In this document: piece by piece, positions 1-8,618 of the stretch
Position numbering within the stretch: position 1 is the stretch's first letter
Layout of the letters: every line of letters begins with the position of its first letter
Source: Candidatus Cloacimonadota bacterium
GTDB lineage: Bacteria; Cloacimonadota; Cloacimonadia; Cloacimonadales; TCS61
Length of the DNA: 57,591 nucleotides
Assembly: GCA_018654125.1 (NCBI GenBank)
Contig: JABIME010000019.1
Coordinates: 1-57,591 of the forward strand
Direction of reading: 5' to 3'
Notes under the pieces: generated by a model
What the model saw: the letters and a program-made list of their open reading frames with translations, nothing else
What the model was told of the DNA's origin: nothing
Databases searched by the model: none
Position numbers and translations under genes: made by a program

Positions 1-779
1 CGCAGATATTTCATAGTAGTTTTAGAATGTTTATGCCCAAGCATCTGCTGAATATACCGGATATCAACACCTTTTTCCAACAAATGAACAGCAAAAGAAT
101 TTTTAAGAATAGAAAGCGTTGCCGGCTTGGTGACCCCGCTTTTCTTAACTGCTATCTGCAAAGCTTTCTGAATATTTCTCTTTACATACCGTCTTCCAGG
201 GCTGCTCTCAAATAGCCATTCTTTTGGCTTGTGAATTTTGTAATAGTTACGTAATAACTTCAGAACTTTTTCCGATAGAACAACATACCTGTCTTTATCG
301 CCTTTAGCACTTCTTACAAAGATCTTCATATTGTCAGAATCAATATCTGTTGTTCTTAAATAAACCAATTCGCTAAGAGATAGTCCTGCCGAGTACAAAA
401 GGAATATCATGCTCCTATTTCTTAAATTATCAATGCTTTTTAATATCTTACTAACTTCATCTTCATTAAGTATTTTAGGAATAGTTTTAGGTCTGCGTGG
501 TCTTGGAAGATAAAAGTCATCAATAGGTTTATGTATGATATTATTGAAATAGAATTTTATGGAACTTATAGATTGATTTTGTGCAGTTGCAGAAAGCTTC
601 TTCTTCTCAACCAAATATAATATATATTGTCTTACGTCATCGAGTGGAATCTCTTCTGGCATTGTATTATGGAAGTATCTTAAGAATTGCTGGAAATGTT
701 GCCGGTAGCTTGTAATTGTAGCTTCATTATAATCATGTAACTTCATTGCTCTTTTGTATTTCAGTATGATCTCATTCAT
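1..779 (-). CDS. Tyrosine recombinase-like protein, catalytically degenerate, cut by window edge
   Basis: An open frame runs on the minus strand from an ATG at 779 off the left edge, giving 259 visible residues. Residues about 5-90 look like the N-terminal SAM-like core-binding domain of XerC/XerD. Residues about 100-259 follow the catalytic domain, with typical spacing, including LEKGVDIRYIQQMLGH near the end. Compared with XerD, the first catalytic Arg (GLR-x-SE box) is Ser134 (AGLSLSE). The His and Arg of the HxLRH box are Ser223 and Lys226 (LSILKN). Lys159, His249 and the nucleophile position Tyr258 remain. The frame is otherwise clean, so it seems selected rather than decaying. It is probably unable to recombine DNA normally and may be a DNA-binding or partner protein. 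Only a few C-terminal residues should be missing. No attachment site was identified. Confidence 0.85.
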   Translation of the reverse strand, partial: MNEIILKYKRAMKLHDYNEATITSYRQHFQQFLRYFHNTMPEEIPLDDVRQYILYLVEKKKLSATAQNQSISSIKFYFNNIIHKPIDDFYLPRPRRPKTIPKILNEDEVSKILKSIDNLRNRSMIFLLYSAGLSLSELVYLRTTDIDSDNMKIFVRSAKGDKDRYVVLSEKVLKLLRNYYKIHKPKEWLFESSPGRRYVKRNIQKALQIAVKKSGVTKPATLSILKNSFAVHLLEKGVDIRYIQQMLGHKHSKTTMKYL

Positions 780-1009
780 TATAGTTTGCTCTCATTTTTA
801 GCTTGCTTCATAAATCCTTAAATTCCATAAATTAATAATTATTGTCTGTATTTTGCTTTTTTCTATTTGCAAAATCGAATTTGAAAATTTAATTGTTAAC
901 TGTCAATTGGAAAATAATTTAGTAGTTAAGATGTTTAAAAAGGTTTAATTTGAATTACTGTAGAGTTATGGGATAACTCACAACTCGAAACACGTTCACC
1001 CCGAACTCC

Positions 1010-2908
1010 TTAACCCTTCTTCCTCTCTTCACCTTTAACTATCAACATCTCTAAAACGTAAAGTAACAGAGCTGCGATTAGGAGAAACTTCCATAATTCA
1101 AAACCATAGCGGGATTGTAAGATTTTGTCTTCCCAATCATCATTAAGCAAATAGAGATTATTAACCTTCAAGTTTTCCCATCTGATAAAATTACTTTCAA
1201 CATAATCCAAATTAACAGCTATTGCATTATCATTATTTACATAAATTCCAGGTGTTGTTGGTGAATAAAAAGCTTTCTTTGTTGTTATCATGTTGCCATC
1301 CGGAAGCATCAAATCAGGTGAATTCAGATCTATTCTGTTACCAACTTTGTATGAGTAGCTTTTATGACCACTCGCAAATTGCAGGCTATTATATGCAAAA
1401 ATGGGGAAGACCGGATCGAGTAGAAATGGGCTCTGTAAACTTTGTATATCAAAAAGCCAGAGAATAGAATTATTCTGCTCTAAAGCTACAGGAAACTCTT
1501 TGGATCTGAGCAGAATATTAGAATTACTTCTCACTTCCCAAAAGTCCCTGATCTCAATATTATTCATATCTTTTATTAGTTTCGTAACAGGGTGAAATTT
1601 ATTAATCATATCCAAATTCTTACTTTTATCATTATATTTTAGGAACTCGCAATTAAAGTATTCAGATACAAATTCTTGTTGAATTTCCGATAAATTTTCA
1701 TTAGCAATAAATAGAATTTTATGTCTATTTTCTTTTAATTTTTTCAAGATAATTTGTAGCCTGTCAGAGAGAATTCGCTTCCTATAAATTATAATATTCT
1801 CAAAATTTAGCAAGCTTTCATAATTGATGTTTTCATCACCAATCAAAGAGATATTATTAGTGTATATCTGTAAAATGGATTCCAATGCTGCAGGAATAAC
1901 CTTTAGATCTGTAATAAGTGCAACAGTAGGATTTGGCTCTAAATAAAAACTGAAGTAGTTACGGTTATCAAAGATCAATCTCTCATTATTAACAGAAGCA
2001 TATCCACTGTGCCAGCCGGGGTCTTCAATTTCAAGTGGCAGCGAGACTCTCTTTCTTTGTTCAGAAAATAAGTCGGTAGCTTTCTGTGCGGTCGTATTCC
2101 CATCAATAAACAGCTCAAAGATCACATCCTGCTGTGGTTCTTCTGAGTGATTCACAACCTCGAATTCGATTTGTTTCTGCATACTTCTATTCACTATCTC
2201 GTGCCTTATGTTTGCATTCTGACAACTTATATTATTTTTGTCATCAGCCGATGAAGTGGGGATGAAGAAGGTTGGGAACTCCAATTCAATATCTAGTTCC
2301 TGTTTTTGCATATCTGTAATTAAATAGATTTCTTTATTAGGAAGATGCGTCTCTCTAAGCTTTTCTTCTGCCATCTTTAGAACATCTTCCAGTGGCATTA
2401 TCTGCGCAGAAATTTCTATCTCATCTACCACTTTGTCGTGTAATTTTCCAATATTAATTCCACCATGAATATCGTTCCAACTGCTGTTTAATGAAAGTAA
2501 TATTGTGTTATCATTTTCGCTGATCATAGTATTTATTTGAGTTGTTATTTCCTTTGCTTTCTCTAGCTCGGTTTTCGTATCAACCAGGTAGTTCATACTG
2601 TAAGAATTATCTACTATCACAGCGATTGCCGTTTTTGGGTGTGCATCTCCTTCTTTAAGAAAATCAGCTTTTATTGCAGGACGCGCAATTGCTAATATTG
2701 TGAATAAAATTATTAGTATTCTTATTAGAAGTAAAAGCAGGTTCTTCAGGTTGATCTTACGTTTTTGTTTTTGTTGGCTCTCTTTTATAAACCTAATTGA
2801 GCTGAAAATAACTTTATGTGGTTTTTTCTTTGCAAACAAATATATCAAGATCGGAACTATAACAGCCGAACTTAATAATAATATACCTGAATTTAAAAAC
2901 GAGATCAT
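1010..2908 (-). CDS. BatA-like membrane protein with von Willebrand factor A domain
   Basis: The 632-residue protein begins with the N-terminal membrane domain of aerotolerance-regulator (BatA) proteins: one membrane segment at about 8-25, a basic stretch, and a second at about 56-75. A von Willebrand type A domain follows. Its metal-ion-dependent adhesion motif DxSxS is intact at Asp100, Ser102 and Ser104 (VDNSYSM). The later half, about 320-560, has alternating hydrophobic strands like the glutamine-amidotransferase-like region often found in these proteins. A last membrane helix lies at about 606-626 and ends in a basic tail. The predicted layout is an inner-membrane protein with a large periplasmic part. 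Members usually sit with MoxR ATPases and other Bat proteins, but none is present here. The exact role is unknown. Confidence 0.85.
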   Translation of the reverse strand: MISFLNSGILLLSSAVIVPILIYLFAKKKPHKVIFSSIRFIKESQQKQKRKINLKNLLLLLIRILIILFTILAIARPAIKADFLKEGDAHPKTAIAVIVDNSYSMNYLVDTKTELEKAKEITTQINTMISENDNTILLSLNSSWNDIHGGINIGKLHDKVVDEIEISAQIMPLEDVLKMAEEKLRETHLPNKEIYLITDMQKQELDIELEFPTFFIPTSSADDKNNISCQNANIRHEIVNRSMQKQIEFEVVNHSEEPQQDVIFELFIDGNTTAQKATDLFSEQRKRVSLPLEIEDPGWHSGYASVNNERLIFDNRNYFSFYLEPNPTVALITDLKVIPAALESILQIYTNNISLIGDENINYESLLNFENIIIYRKRILSDRLQIILKKLKENRHKILFIANENLSEIQQEFVSEYFNCEFLKYNDKSKNLDMINKFHPVTKLIKDMNNIEIRDFWEVRSNSNILLRSKEFPVALEQNNSILWLFDIQSLQSPFLLDPVFPIFAYNSLQFASGHKSYSYKVGNRIDLNSPDLMLPDGNMITTKKAFYSPTTPGIYVNNDNAIAVNLDYVESNFIRWENLKVNNLYLLNDDWEDKILQSRYGFELWKFLLIAALLLYVLEMLIVKGEERKKG

Positions 2909-2934
2909 AATTTATTAAAAACTAATTTCCAATA

Positions 2935-3390
2935 TTGAACATGAAATGTCCAATGATCAAGTTTTATGTTATTAGCGTCCATTATTCTTTCTGGCAGTAT
3001 CAATGCTTTTGAACAGAATAGAAATTAACTCATCTGTTTCTTGCACTAATGCGTTCAATGTTGTAGAAGGTTGAATTATTTTTGCTTTAATTATAATTTT
3101 TAACCATACTTCAGATTCTCTTAACTCTTTCAACGAAATTTTCAATTTATGAATAAAATCAGCTCTCGATTCAGCACTTTGAGCTTCACCGTAATTTGCT
3201 GCTGGTGAAGTTCCACTCCTTAGCATTTGATATGCTATATGTTTTCCGGTTTTTGTTTCAGGTAATTGCTCAGATAGATTAATAATTCTAACTGCATAAT
3301 CAATAAACCGTTCCTGCAAATCATACTTCTTCTTTTCTTCGTTCACTCTTTTATCCTTTTCTCCTTCCTACTTGTACATTTCGTGTTGAA
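2935..3390. repeat. Imperfect inverted repeats flanking the four-helix bundle gene
   Basis: TTGAACATGAAATGT at 2935-2949 and the reverse complement of 3376-3390 (TTCAACACGAAATGT) match at 13 of 15 positions. They bracket the four-helix bundle gene with little extra DNA. They could be the ends of a small mobile unit, or chance in AT-rich DNA. No target-site duplication was identified. Confidence 0.35.
2972..3346 (-). CDS. Four-helix bundle protein (23S rRNA intervening-sequence protein family)
   Basis: This 124-residue protein matches the small four-helix bundle family first found in intervening sequences of 23S rRNA genes and related to the Avd accessory protein of diversity-generating retroelements. 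Recognisable family features are QLPETKTGKHIAYQMLRSGT followed by SPAANYGEA and a SLKELRESEVWLKI helix. The start codon is GTG with a GGAGAAAAGGA ribosome-binding stretch upstream. There is no rRNA and no reverse transcriptase nearby, so this is a stand-alone copy. It is flanked by imperfect inverted repeats (separate entry) and by runs of GGATATTGGATATT-like sequence on the right, which suggests a mobile or inserted origin. The molecular function is unknown; nucleic-acid binding is the usual proposal. Confidence 0.85.
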   Translation of the reverse strand: MNEEKKKYDLQERFIDYAVRIINLSEQLPETKTGKHIAYQMLRSGTSPAANYGEAQSAESRADFIHKLKISLKELRESEVWLKIIIKAKIIQPSTTLNALVQETDELISILFKSIDTARKNNGR

Positions 3391-3466
3391 AAAATTCGGC
3401 TTGCAATAGCAAACGACTTTTCTTGGATATTGGATATTCTGCATTCGTTATTGGATATTCATTCTT

Positions 3467-4597
3467 TTACTTTATCTTCTTATCCCAGATCCTATACGTT
3501 TTATGTACCCATCCACCAAGATTTGTAGCAATGCGATTCATCATTGTATTGGTTTCTAAAATCCATGACATTTCAGCATTTTCTATGTTCATTTTTTTAT
3601 GTTCATTCGCTATCATGAAATTCTTAGTATAAAAAACCGTATCAATTCCACGATTCTGATATTTTTTAATTACGCCCATTGTAACAACGCGCATTGCTGT
3701 TATTTTATCCTTCCCAAAAAGTGCATGAAAAATTCCAAATGGAAATAATTTTCCTTTCATTTTAATAAGTATTTGATTGTAATCTGGTAAAGCTACATAA
3801 AAGCCAGCTGGTTCATCATCTACAAAAGCTAAATAGAAAAATTCCGGGCGTACAACATCTAGCACGCTATCAATTTCATGATCAAATTCTTTTTTGGTCA
3901 TTGGCACAAAACCCCAATTACGTTCCCAAGCTTTTGTGTAGACGGTAAAAACGGTTTGCAGGTCTCTTCTTAATTCCTTTTTATTTTTGGAAGATAACTC
4001 GCGAACGGTAAATCTACCTCTTTTCTGCAATTTCTCTGTAATCCTTTGTAATCTTTCGGGAGTTGGTCTTTTTGGAATTAAATAGGCAAGCAGATCCATC
4101 TCTTTTGCAAGGCCAAAATTTTCATATAGTTTCTTATACCAATCAGGATTATGTGTCATCAGAATAAACGGTGGTGTACTGAAACCATCAACCAATAACC
4201 CGCACTCATTATTTGTAGAGAAATTCATAGGACCGCGCATTGTATCCATTCCCTTTTGCTTGAGCCAATCATAAGCTGCTGTAAAAAGTGCATCTGCAAC
4301 AATTTGATCATTTATGCTTTCAAAGAATCCAAAAAAACCGACCTTATCTTCGTGAAAGTTATTGTGCTGAGTATTTGTTTGGGCAGAGATTCTTCCAACT
4401 ACTTTTTCATCTTTTAGTGCTAAGAATAATTGAACTTCAGAATGTTCATAATATGGGTTCTTCTTTGGATTAAAAAAGGTCTTCTGATCCATTATTAAAG
4501 GAGCTACCCAATTAGGATCATCTTTGTATAGTTTAAAGGGAAGCATGATAAATTGTTTCAACTCTTTTTTACTTATAATAGGTTTAATTTTTATCAT
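3467..4597 (-). CDS. GNAT-like acyltransferase family protein, tandem paralogue 1
   Basis: The 376-residue protein belongs to a conserved GNAT-like family of about 375 residues. Family hallmarks are LPFKLYKDDPNWVAPLI near the N-terminus, NPKKNPYYEHSEVQLFLA, GRISAQTNTQHN, KVGFFGFFES, MRGPMNFSTNNECGLLVDGF and a C-terminal half with GVIKKYQNRGID, which resembles the acyl-CoA-binding loop of GNAT enzymes. The protein is soluble, with no signal peptide. It is the last of three tandem paralogues transcribed from 6916 down to 3467, and only 9 bp separate it from the next copy. The substrate is unknown. From memory and unchecked, the bacterial ceramide synthase of Caulobacter is also GNAT-like, so amide-lipid synthesis is one possibility. 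Confidence 0.75.
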   Translation of the reverse strand: MIKIKPIISKKELKQFIMLPFKLYKDDPNWVAPLIMDQKTFFNPKKNPYYEHSEVQLFLALKDEKVVGRISAQTNTQHNNFHEDKVGFFGFFESINDQIVADALFTAAYDWLKQKGMDTMRGPMNFSTNNECGLLVDGFSTPPFILMTHNPDWYKKLYENFGLAKEMDLLAYLIPKRPTPERLQRITEKLQKRGRFTVRELSSKNKKELRRDLQTVFTVYTKAWERNWGFVPMTKKEFDHEIDSVLDVVRPEFFYLAFVDDEPAGFYVALPDYNQILIKMKGKLFPFGIFHALFGKDKITAMRVVTMGVIKKYQNRGIDTVFYTKNFMIANEHKKMNIENAEMSWILETNTMMNRIATNLGGWVHKTYRIWDKKIK

Positions 4598-4606
4598 AAT
4601 TACTCC

Positions 4607-5731
4607 TCAAATTTGTTTATCAAACATTCTGTAGGTTTTGTAAACTTCCGCATCTAATGTACCGGCAATCTTATTCATCATTGTATTGCTTTCTAATATC
4701 CACGAGAATTCTGCTTCCTTAAATGGTATCTTATGGCTCTGGGCAACTTCATGACTTTTACAATACATCACAACATCGATTCCACGTCCTTTATATTCGT
4801 CTAAAACTCCCATTATCACAACTCTTAAGTTAGGTATCTTAGTTCTATAAAATAGGAACTTCAACCAGCCGAATGGTAGCATTTTCCCTTTCATTTTCTT
4901 TAATACATAATTGTAGTCTGGCAATGTTACCGAAAGACCAACAGCTTCTCCATCTATCTCTGCAATGAAGATAAGTTCTGGTAAAATAATTGGAAGTAGT
5001 GAATCTACAAGCAGGTCAAATTCGTCAGCAGACATTGGAACATAACCCCAGTTATCTGACCATGCTGTTTCATAAATTGTGAATATCTTTTCTATATCTT
5101 CACGTAGTTTCTTCTTATTTTTGGTTTTCAAATTTCTAACAGTGAAATGTCCTCTCTTCTCAATTTTGTCAGAGAGTTTTTTCAATCTTTCTGGTGGGGA
5201 TTTTACTTCTGCATTATAGGCAAGCAGATCCATCGATTTTTTAAAACCATAATTATCAAATAATTTTATGTAGTATTCCGGATTGTACGTCATCATAACA
5301 ATTGGGCTTTTATCAAATGCATCCATTAGTAATCCGCATTCATCATTCACAGAAAAACTTGCAGGACCACGCATTGTATCCATTCCCATATTCCTAATCC
5401 ATTCTTGTGCTGCATCAAATAAAGCATTTGCTACTTCTTGGTCATCATAACTCTCAAAGAAACCGAAGAAACCAATTTTATCTTTATGGATTTTATTATG
5501 ATTTGTATTGGTTTGAGCAGATATTCTGCCGACAATTTCCTTACCTTTGTATGCAAGGAAAAGTTGAGCTTTTGAATGTTTAAAATAAGGATTTTTTTGG
5601 GGATTGAAAAACGTTTTTTGATCAGTAATAAGTGGTGCAACCCAGCTAGAATTATTTTTATACAATCTAAAAGGGAATTTGATGAATTTAAGCAAATCTT
5701 TATTATTTTGAACTTTTACAATTTTAATCAT
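4607..5731 (-). CDS. GNAT-like acyltransferase family protein, tandem paralogue 2
   Basis: This 374-residue middle member of the tandem trio is colinear with the 3467-4597 protein along its whole length. Shared blocks include FPFRLYKNNSSWVAPLI, NPQKNPYFKHSKAQLFLA, GRISAQTNTNHN, KIGFFGFFES, GMDTMRGPASFSVNDECGLL and GVLDEYKGRGIDVVMY. It is clearly closer to paralogue 1 than to paralogue 3. It begins 3 bp after the stop of paralogue 3 and ends 9 bp before paralogue 1, so the three are almost certainly co-transcribed. No membrane segment or signal peptide is visible. Substrate and partner are unknown. The high conservation of the MRGP...NDECGLL block across copies argues that all are active. Confidence 0.75.
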   Translation of the reverse strand: MIKIVKVQNNKDLLKFIKFPFRLYKNNSSWVAPLITDQKTFFNPQKNPYFKHSKAQLFLAYKGKEIVGRISAQTNTNHNKIHKDKIGFFGFFESYDDQEVANALFDAAQEWIRNMGMDTMRGPASFSVNDECGLLMDAFDKSPIVMMTYNPEYYIKLFDNYGFKKSMDLLAYNAEVKSPPERLKKLSDKIEKRGHFTVRNLKTKNKKKLREDIEKIFTIYETAWSDNWGYVPMSADEFDLLVDSLLPIILPELIFIAEIDGEAVGLSVTLPDYNYVLKKMKGKMLPFGWLKFLFYRTKIPNLRVVIMGVLDEYKGRGIDVVMYCKSHEVAQSHKIPFKEAEFSWILESNTMMNKIAGTLDAEVYKTYRMFDKQI

Positions 5732-5734
5732 ATA

Positions 5735-6916
5735 TTAAATAATCTCCTTTTCATAAATTGTGTAAGTTTTACTATCTTTACCTTTTATCATCTCAATTAA
5801 TTTTATAACAATTTTATTATCTTCTAAAACCCAGCCCATATCACAATATTTGTATTTAGTGCTAGAATATTGCTTTTGTTTCCACAACATTACACCATCT
5901 AAACCAAGGCGCCGGAATTTTGGTTTGACACCTAAATAACCCAGACGGAATCCTTTTGTGTGCTTAGCTCCCAAAATTAGCTTAATTGCCCTTATAAGCT
6001 CCAGGTGGCGGAACTTTCCAATTCTACTAAGTTTCTCCGTAACATTTGGTACACCGCCAAAGAAAGCAGCAGCTTCTCCCTTTATATACAGGAAGATGAA
6101 TAATTTTTTGTCCATTATCAGCATCATATCGTCAATTATTTGATCGAATTCTTCCTGTGTAAATGGAACAAAACCGTAATTATCATTCCACGCTGCGTTG
6201 TAAATTTCAAGCATTTCCTTTTTTCGAATATCAAGTGGACGATCTCCCCAGTCTTCGATTGTGACGTTATATCTATCAATTATTTTCTGACCCAATCTCT
6301 CCAGCTTATCTTCCATCGGAAGGCTAGGATCTTGTTCCCAAGAGAGCACATTTTTTACCGGTTTAAATCCTAACTTTTCTACAAGAGAAGAATAATATGG
6401 TTTATTATAATGATAGTACATTACAGGCCTTGTATCGAATCCTTTTGTTAGGAACCCGGGTGTTGCATCATTTACGGGTAAGTTTTGCGGTCCTCGAATT
6501 GTATCCATTCCCAAGTTTTTTAAAAAACTCACTGCAGCATCGGTTATAATTTTTGCAATATTTTCATCTTCAATGCACTCAAACTGCCCGAAAAAGCCGA
6601 CTTTATCATTCCATTTTTCGTTATGCCTGTAGTTTGCAAATGCGTTACACCTTCCAATCACTTCCCCATTCTTTGTAACCATAAAAAAACGCATTTCTGC
6701 ATGTTTAAAAAATAGATTTCTAGGCTCAAAGAATCCGGTCATTCCTATTAATTTGAAGCCTAAATATTCGTAATCTAAAAGTGGGATATATTGAGGTTCA
6801 TTTTTATAGAGTTCCCAATGATAATTTACAAATTGTTTTAGTAGTTTACGTTCAGCTTTGGTTTCATTACCAAACGAAACTAATTCAACATCATTGAATT
6901 TTGTTCTTTCTATCAT
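5735..6916 (-). CDS. GNAT-like acyltransferase family protein, tandem paralogue 3 (most divergent)
   Basis: This 393-residue protein is the first and most divergent of the trio. It has an N-terminal extension (MIERTKFNDVELVSFGNETK) before the family start (FVNYHWELYKNEPQYIPLLD). It keeps NLFFKHAEMRFFMV, KVGFFGQFECIEDE and GMDTIRGPQNLPVNDATPGF. The CGLL element of the other copies reads TPGF here, so the substrate may differ. The C-terminal block GYLGVKPKFRRLGLDGVM resembles the CoA-binding loop of GNAT proteins. The following gene starts within 3 bp. The 164 bp upstream (6917-7080) hold no gene that I can see and probably carry the promoter. Its chemistry cannot be read from sequence. Confidence 0.7.
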   Translation of the reverse strand: MIERTKFNDVELVSFGNETKAERKLLKQFVNYHWELYKNEPQYIPLLDYEYLGFKLIGMTGFFEPRNLFFKHAEMRFFMVTKNGEVIGRCNAFANYRHNEKWNDKVGFFGQFECIEDENIAKIITDAAVSFLKNLGMDTIRGPQNLPVNDATPGFLTKGFDTRPVMYYHYNKPYYSSLVEKLGFKPVKNVLSWEQDPSLPMEDKLERLGQKIIDRYNVTIEDWGDRPLDIRKKEMLEIYNAAWNDNYGFVPFTQEEFDQIIDDMMLIMDKKLFIFLYIKGEAAAFFGGVPNVTEKLSRIGKFRHLELIRAIKLILGAKHTKGFRLGYLGVKPKFRRLGLDGVMLWKQKQYSSTKYKYCDMGWVLEDNKIVIKLIEMIKGKDSKTYTIYEKEII

Positions 6917-7080
6917 AATTTCCCCTTATTCAAGTTTGAAAAATTATTATCATCCTGACGAACCTTACAAATTGCTCTCCATAAAGTTACGGTAAAGCTA
7001 TTGTCTCTCTTCCCCTTCTCTACGCAGGAGATGGTGGCTGAGTTTGTGAAGCCGGATGAGGTGATTTCTAATTCTAAACA

Positions 7081-7692
7081 CTATATTTCACCCAATTTTT
7101 TTGATACTATAAAGTTCATGATTCCCATTAACAGAGCCGCAATGAACATTTTTGCCAGAAAAGATGAATCATCTTCAAAAAAGAAATTAACAAATGGTGG
7201 TAGCATAACAACCATATATTGAGCAAAGCGCATTTGCTTAAAAACCATAACAAGTATTATTGCCAGAACAGTAATAATCATCATAGGATATGGAGCGAAG
7301 TAGAGAATAAATCCGATATAAGTAAAGAATCCTCGACCACCTTTAAAGCGATGAGTAATAGGTAGGCAGTGCCCAATAATCATGAAAAATCCTAAGACCA
7401 GCAAATGGTTATTTGTTCCAATATTTCCAATAATATCTGTAATTGGTGGATAGTTAAGCAAGAAGCTAAGTAGAACGATATAGAAATACATCTTACCAAA
7501 ATCAACAATTCCAGTAAAAATACCGAGTGTTCTATCTATATTATTGTAAATATTTTGTGTGTCCGGGTGTCCGGTTCCAACCTTGTATACGTTCATACTT
7601 TTGTATGTTTTAGCAAGTATTTTTGCTGTTGATAAACATCCAAGTAAATATGAGATTATAAGTAAAACTGCAAAGGCAATTATCGATAACAT
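7081..7692 (-). CDS. PlsY-like (DUF205) integral membrane acyltransferase, divergent
   Basis: The 203-residue protein has five or so membrane helices and the overall plan of PlsY, which transfers an acyl group from acyl-phosphate to glycerol-3-phosphate. The opening ISYLLGCLSTAKILAK matches PlsY, and the second signature RFKGGRG (115-121) is nearly intact. The first signature, normally SGNxGATN, is changed to TGHPDTQN at 40-47, losing Asn and Gly-Ala residues thought to shape the active site. It may be an inactive or re-purposed paralogue, with a standard PlsY encoded elsewhere. It lies 12 bp downstream of the YggS-type gene, so they are likely co-transcribed, and it is next to three GNAT-like acyltransferases. 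Family assignment is fairly sure; activity is not. Confidence 0.75.
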   Translation of the reverse strand: MLSIIAFAVLLIISYLLGCLSTAKILAKTYKSMNVYKVGTGHPDTQNIYNNIDRTLGIFTGIVDFGKMYFYIVLLSFLLNYPPITDIIGNIGTNNHLLVLGFFMIIGHCLPITHRFKGGRGFFTYIGFILYFAPYPMMIITVLAIILVMVFKQMRFAQYMVVMLPPFVNFFFEDDSSFLAKMFIAALLMGIMNFIVSKKLGEI

Positions 7693-7704
7693 ATTATCTC
7701 CCCT

Positions 7705-8400
7705 TTAATAATTTCTAGCACCAAAAATTGCTGTGCCGATGCGAACAATATTAGCACCTTCTTCAATGGCGATCTCAAAGTCATTTGTCATTCCCATAGA
7801 AAGGAATTCCATTTCTGTATTGGGAATTTCCAGTGTGTTTATTTCTGTAAATAATTCTCTTAGTTTTTTAAAAGAGCTTCTTATTATCTGCTCGTCATGC
7901 GTGAACATGCTTATGGTCATTAATCCTTTTATCTTAACGTTTTCTAACTGGCTTACTGTTTTTATGAATTCCTCAGTATCTTTTGGTGTAATGCCGTTTT
8001 TACTCTCTTCACCAGATGTATTTACCTCAATTAAAACATTCTGAGTAATTGAATTTTGTTTAAGGTAGTTATTCAATTTATTAGCTGTTGAGAATTTATC
8101 TATTGAGTGAATAAGAGTTGGTTTTAGCTTCATTAATTTATTAATTTTATTGGATTGTAAATGACCAATGAAATGGAATTCATTAAATTTACCTATTAAG
8201 GTTGGTATTTTGTCTTCAGCTTCCTGAACTTTATTTTCACCGATAAATTCAATGTTATAAGAAAGTGCTTCTTCAATTGCCTGAATTGTTCTTGTTTTTG
8301 TTACTGCAAGAAGCTTGATATCTTTAGGATTCCTATTTGCCTTAACTGCAGCTTTATGTATCTTTTCTCTAATTATTTCAATGTTTCTACTTAATGCCAT
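7705..8400 (-). CDS. YggS/PLPBP family pyridoxal phosphate homeostasis protein
   Basis: This 231-residue cytosolic protein has the usual length of the family and a single alanine-racemase-like barrel. The PLP-binding lysine is Lys35 in LLAVTKT. Further signatures are [45 protein letters not shown] and the C-terminal phosphate-binding segment [20 protein letters not shown] followed by [12 protein letters not shown]. Family members bind PLP without catalysing a reaction and balance cellular vitamin B6 and amino-acid pools. It is the first gene of a pair with the PlsY-like gene. The 218 bp upstream contain only the terminator of the secreted-protein gene. Confidence 0.93.
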   Translation of the reverse strand: MALSRNIEIIREKIHKAAVKANRNPKDIKLLAVTKTRTIQAIEEALSYNIEFIGENKVQEAEDKIPTLIGKFNEFHFIGHLQSNKINKLMKLKPTLIHSIDKFSTANKLNNYLKQNSITQNVLIEVNTSGEESKNGITPKDTEEFIKTVSQLENVKIKGLMTISMFTHDEQIIRSSFKKLRELFTEINTLEIPNTEMEFLSMGMTNDFEIAIEEGANIVRIGTAIFGARNY

Positions 8401-8560
8401 TTTATTCTCACTTATATTAATTAATAATAATAAGTAAATTAATTAGAATTATATGTCAAATAGAAAATAGCTTGTTTTGCTTAATAGTTGGAATGTTGAG
8501 TTGTTAAGAGGTTCTGCAAGAAGAATTCACAGAGTGACGGGGAACAAGAACTATAAACAA

Positions 8561-8616
8561 AAACTTTGCAAAACTTTAATTAAAGTAATTCTTAAAAGAT
8601 AAGCTTTGCAAAGTTT
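8561..8616 (-). terminator. Hairpin terminator downstream of the 8619-10253 gene
   Basis: Perfect 12-bp arms (AAACTTTGCAAA at 8561-8572 and its complement at 8605-8616) begin three bases past the stop codon on the minus strand, and a T-rich run follows the outer arm on that strand. The 32-nt loop contains a second, 14-bp palindrome, ACTTTAATTAAAGT (8573-8586, overlapping the arm edge). The long loop makes it less than ideal, but its position suits a terminator. Confidence 0.55.
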
Positions 8617-8618
8617 GG

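Noticed and set aside
7001..7222. Possible small plus-strand gene in the gap before the PlsY-like gene
   Set aside because: Most of it lies opposite the PlsY-like gene end, it has no ribosome-binding site and resembles no known protein.
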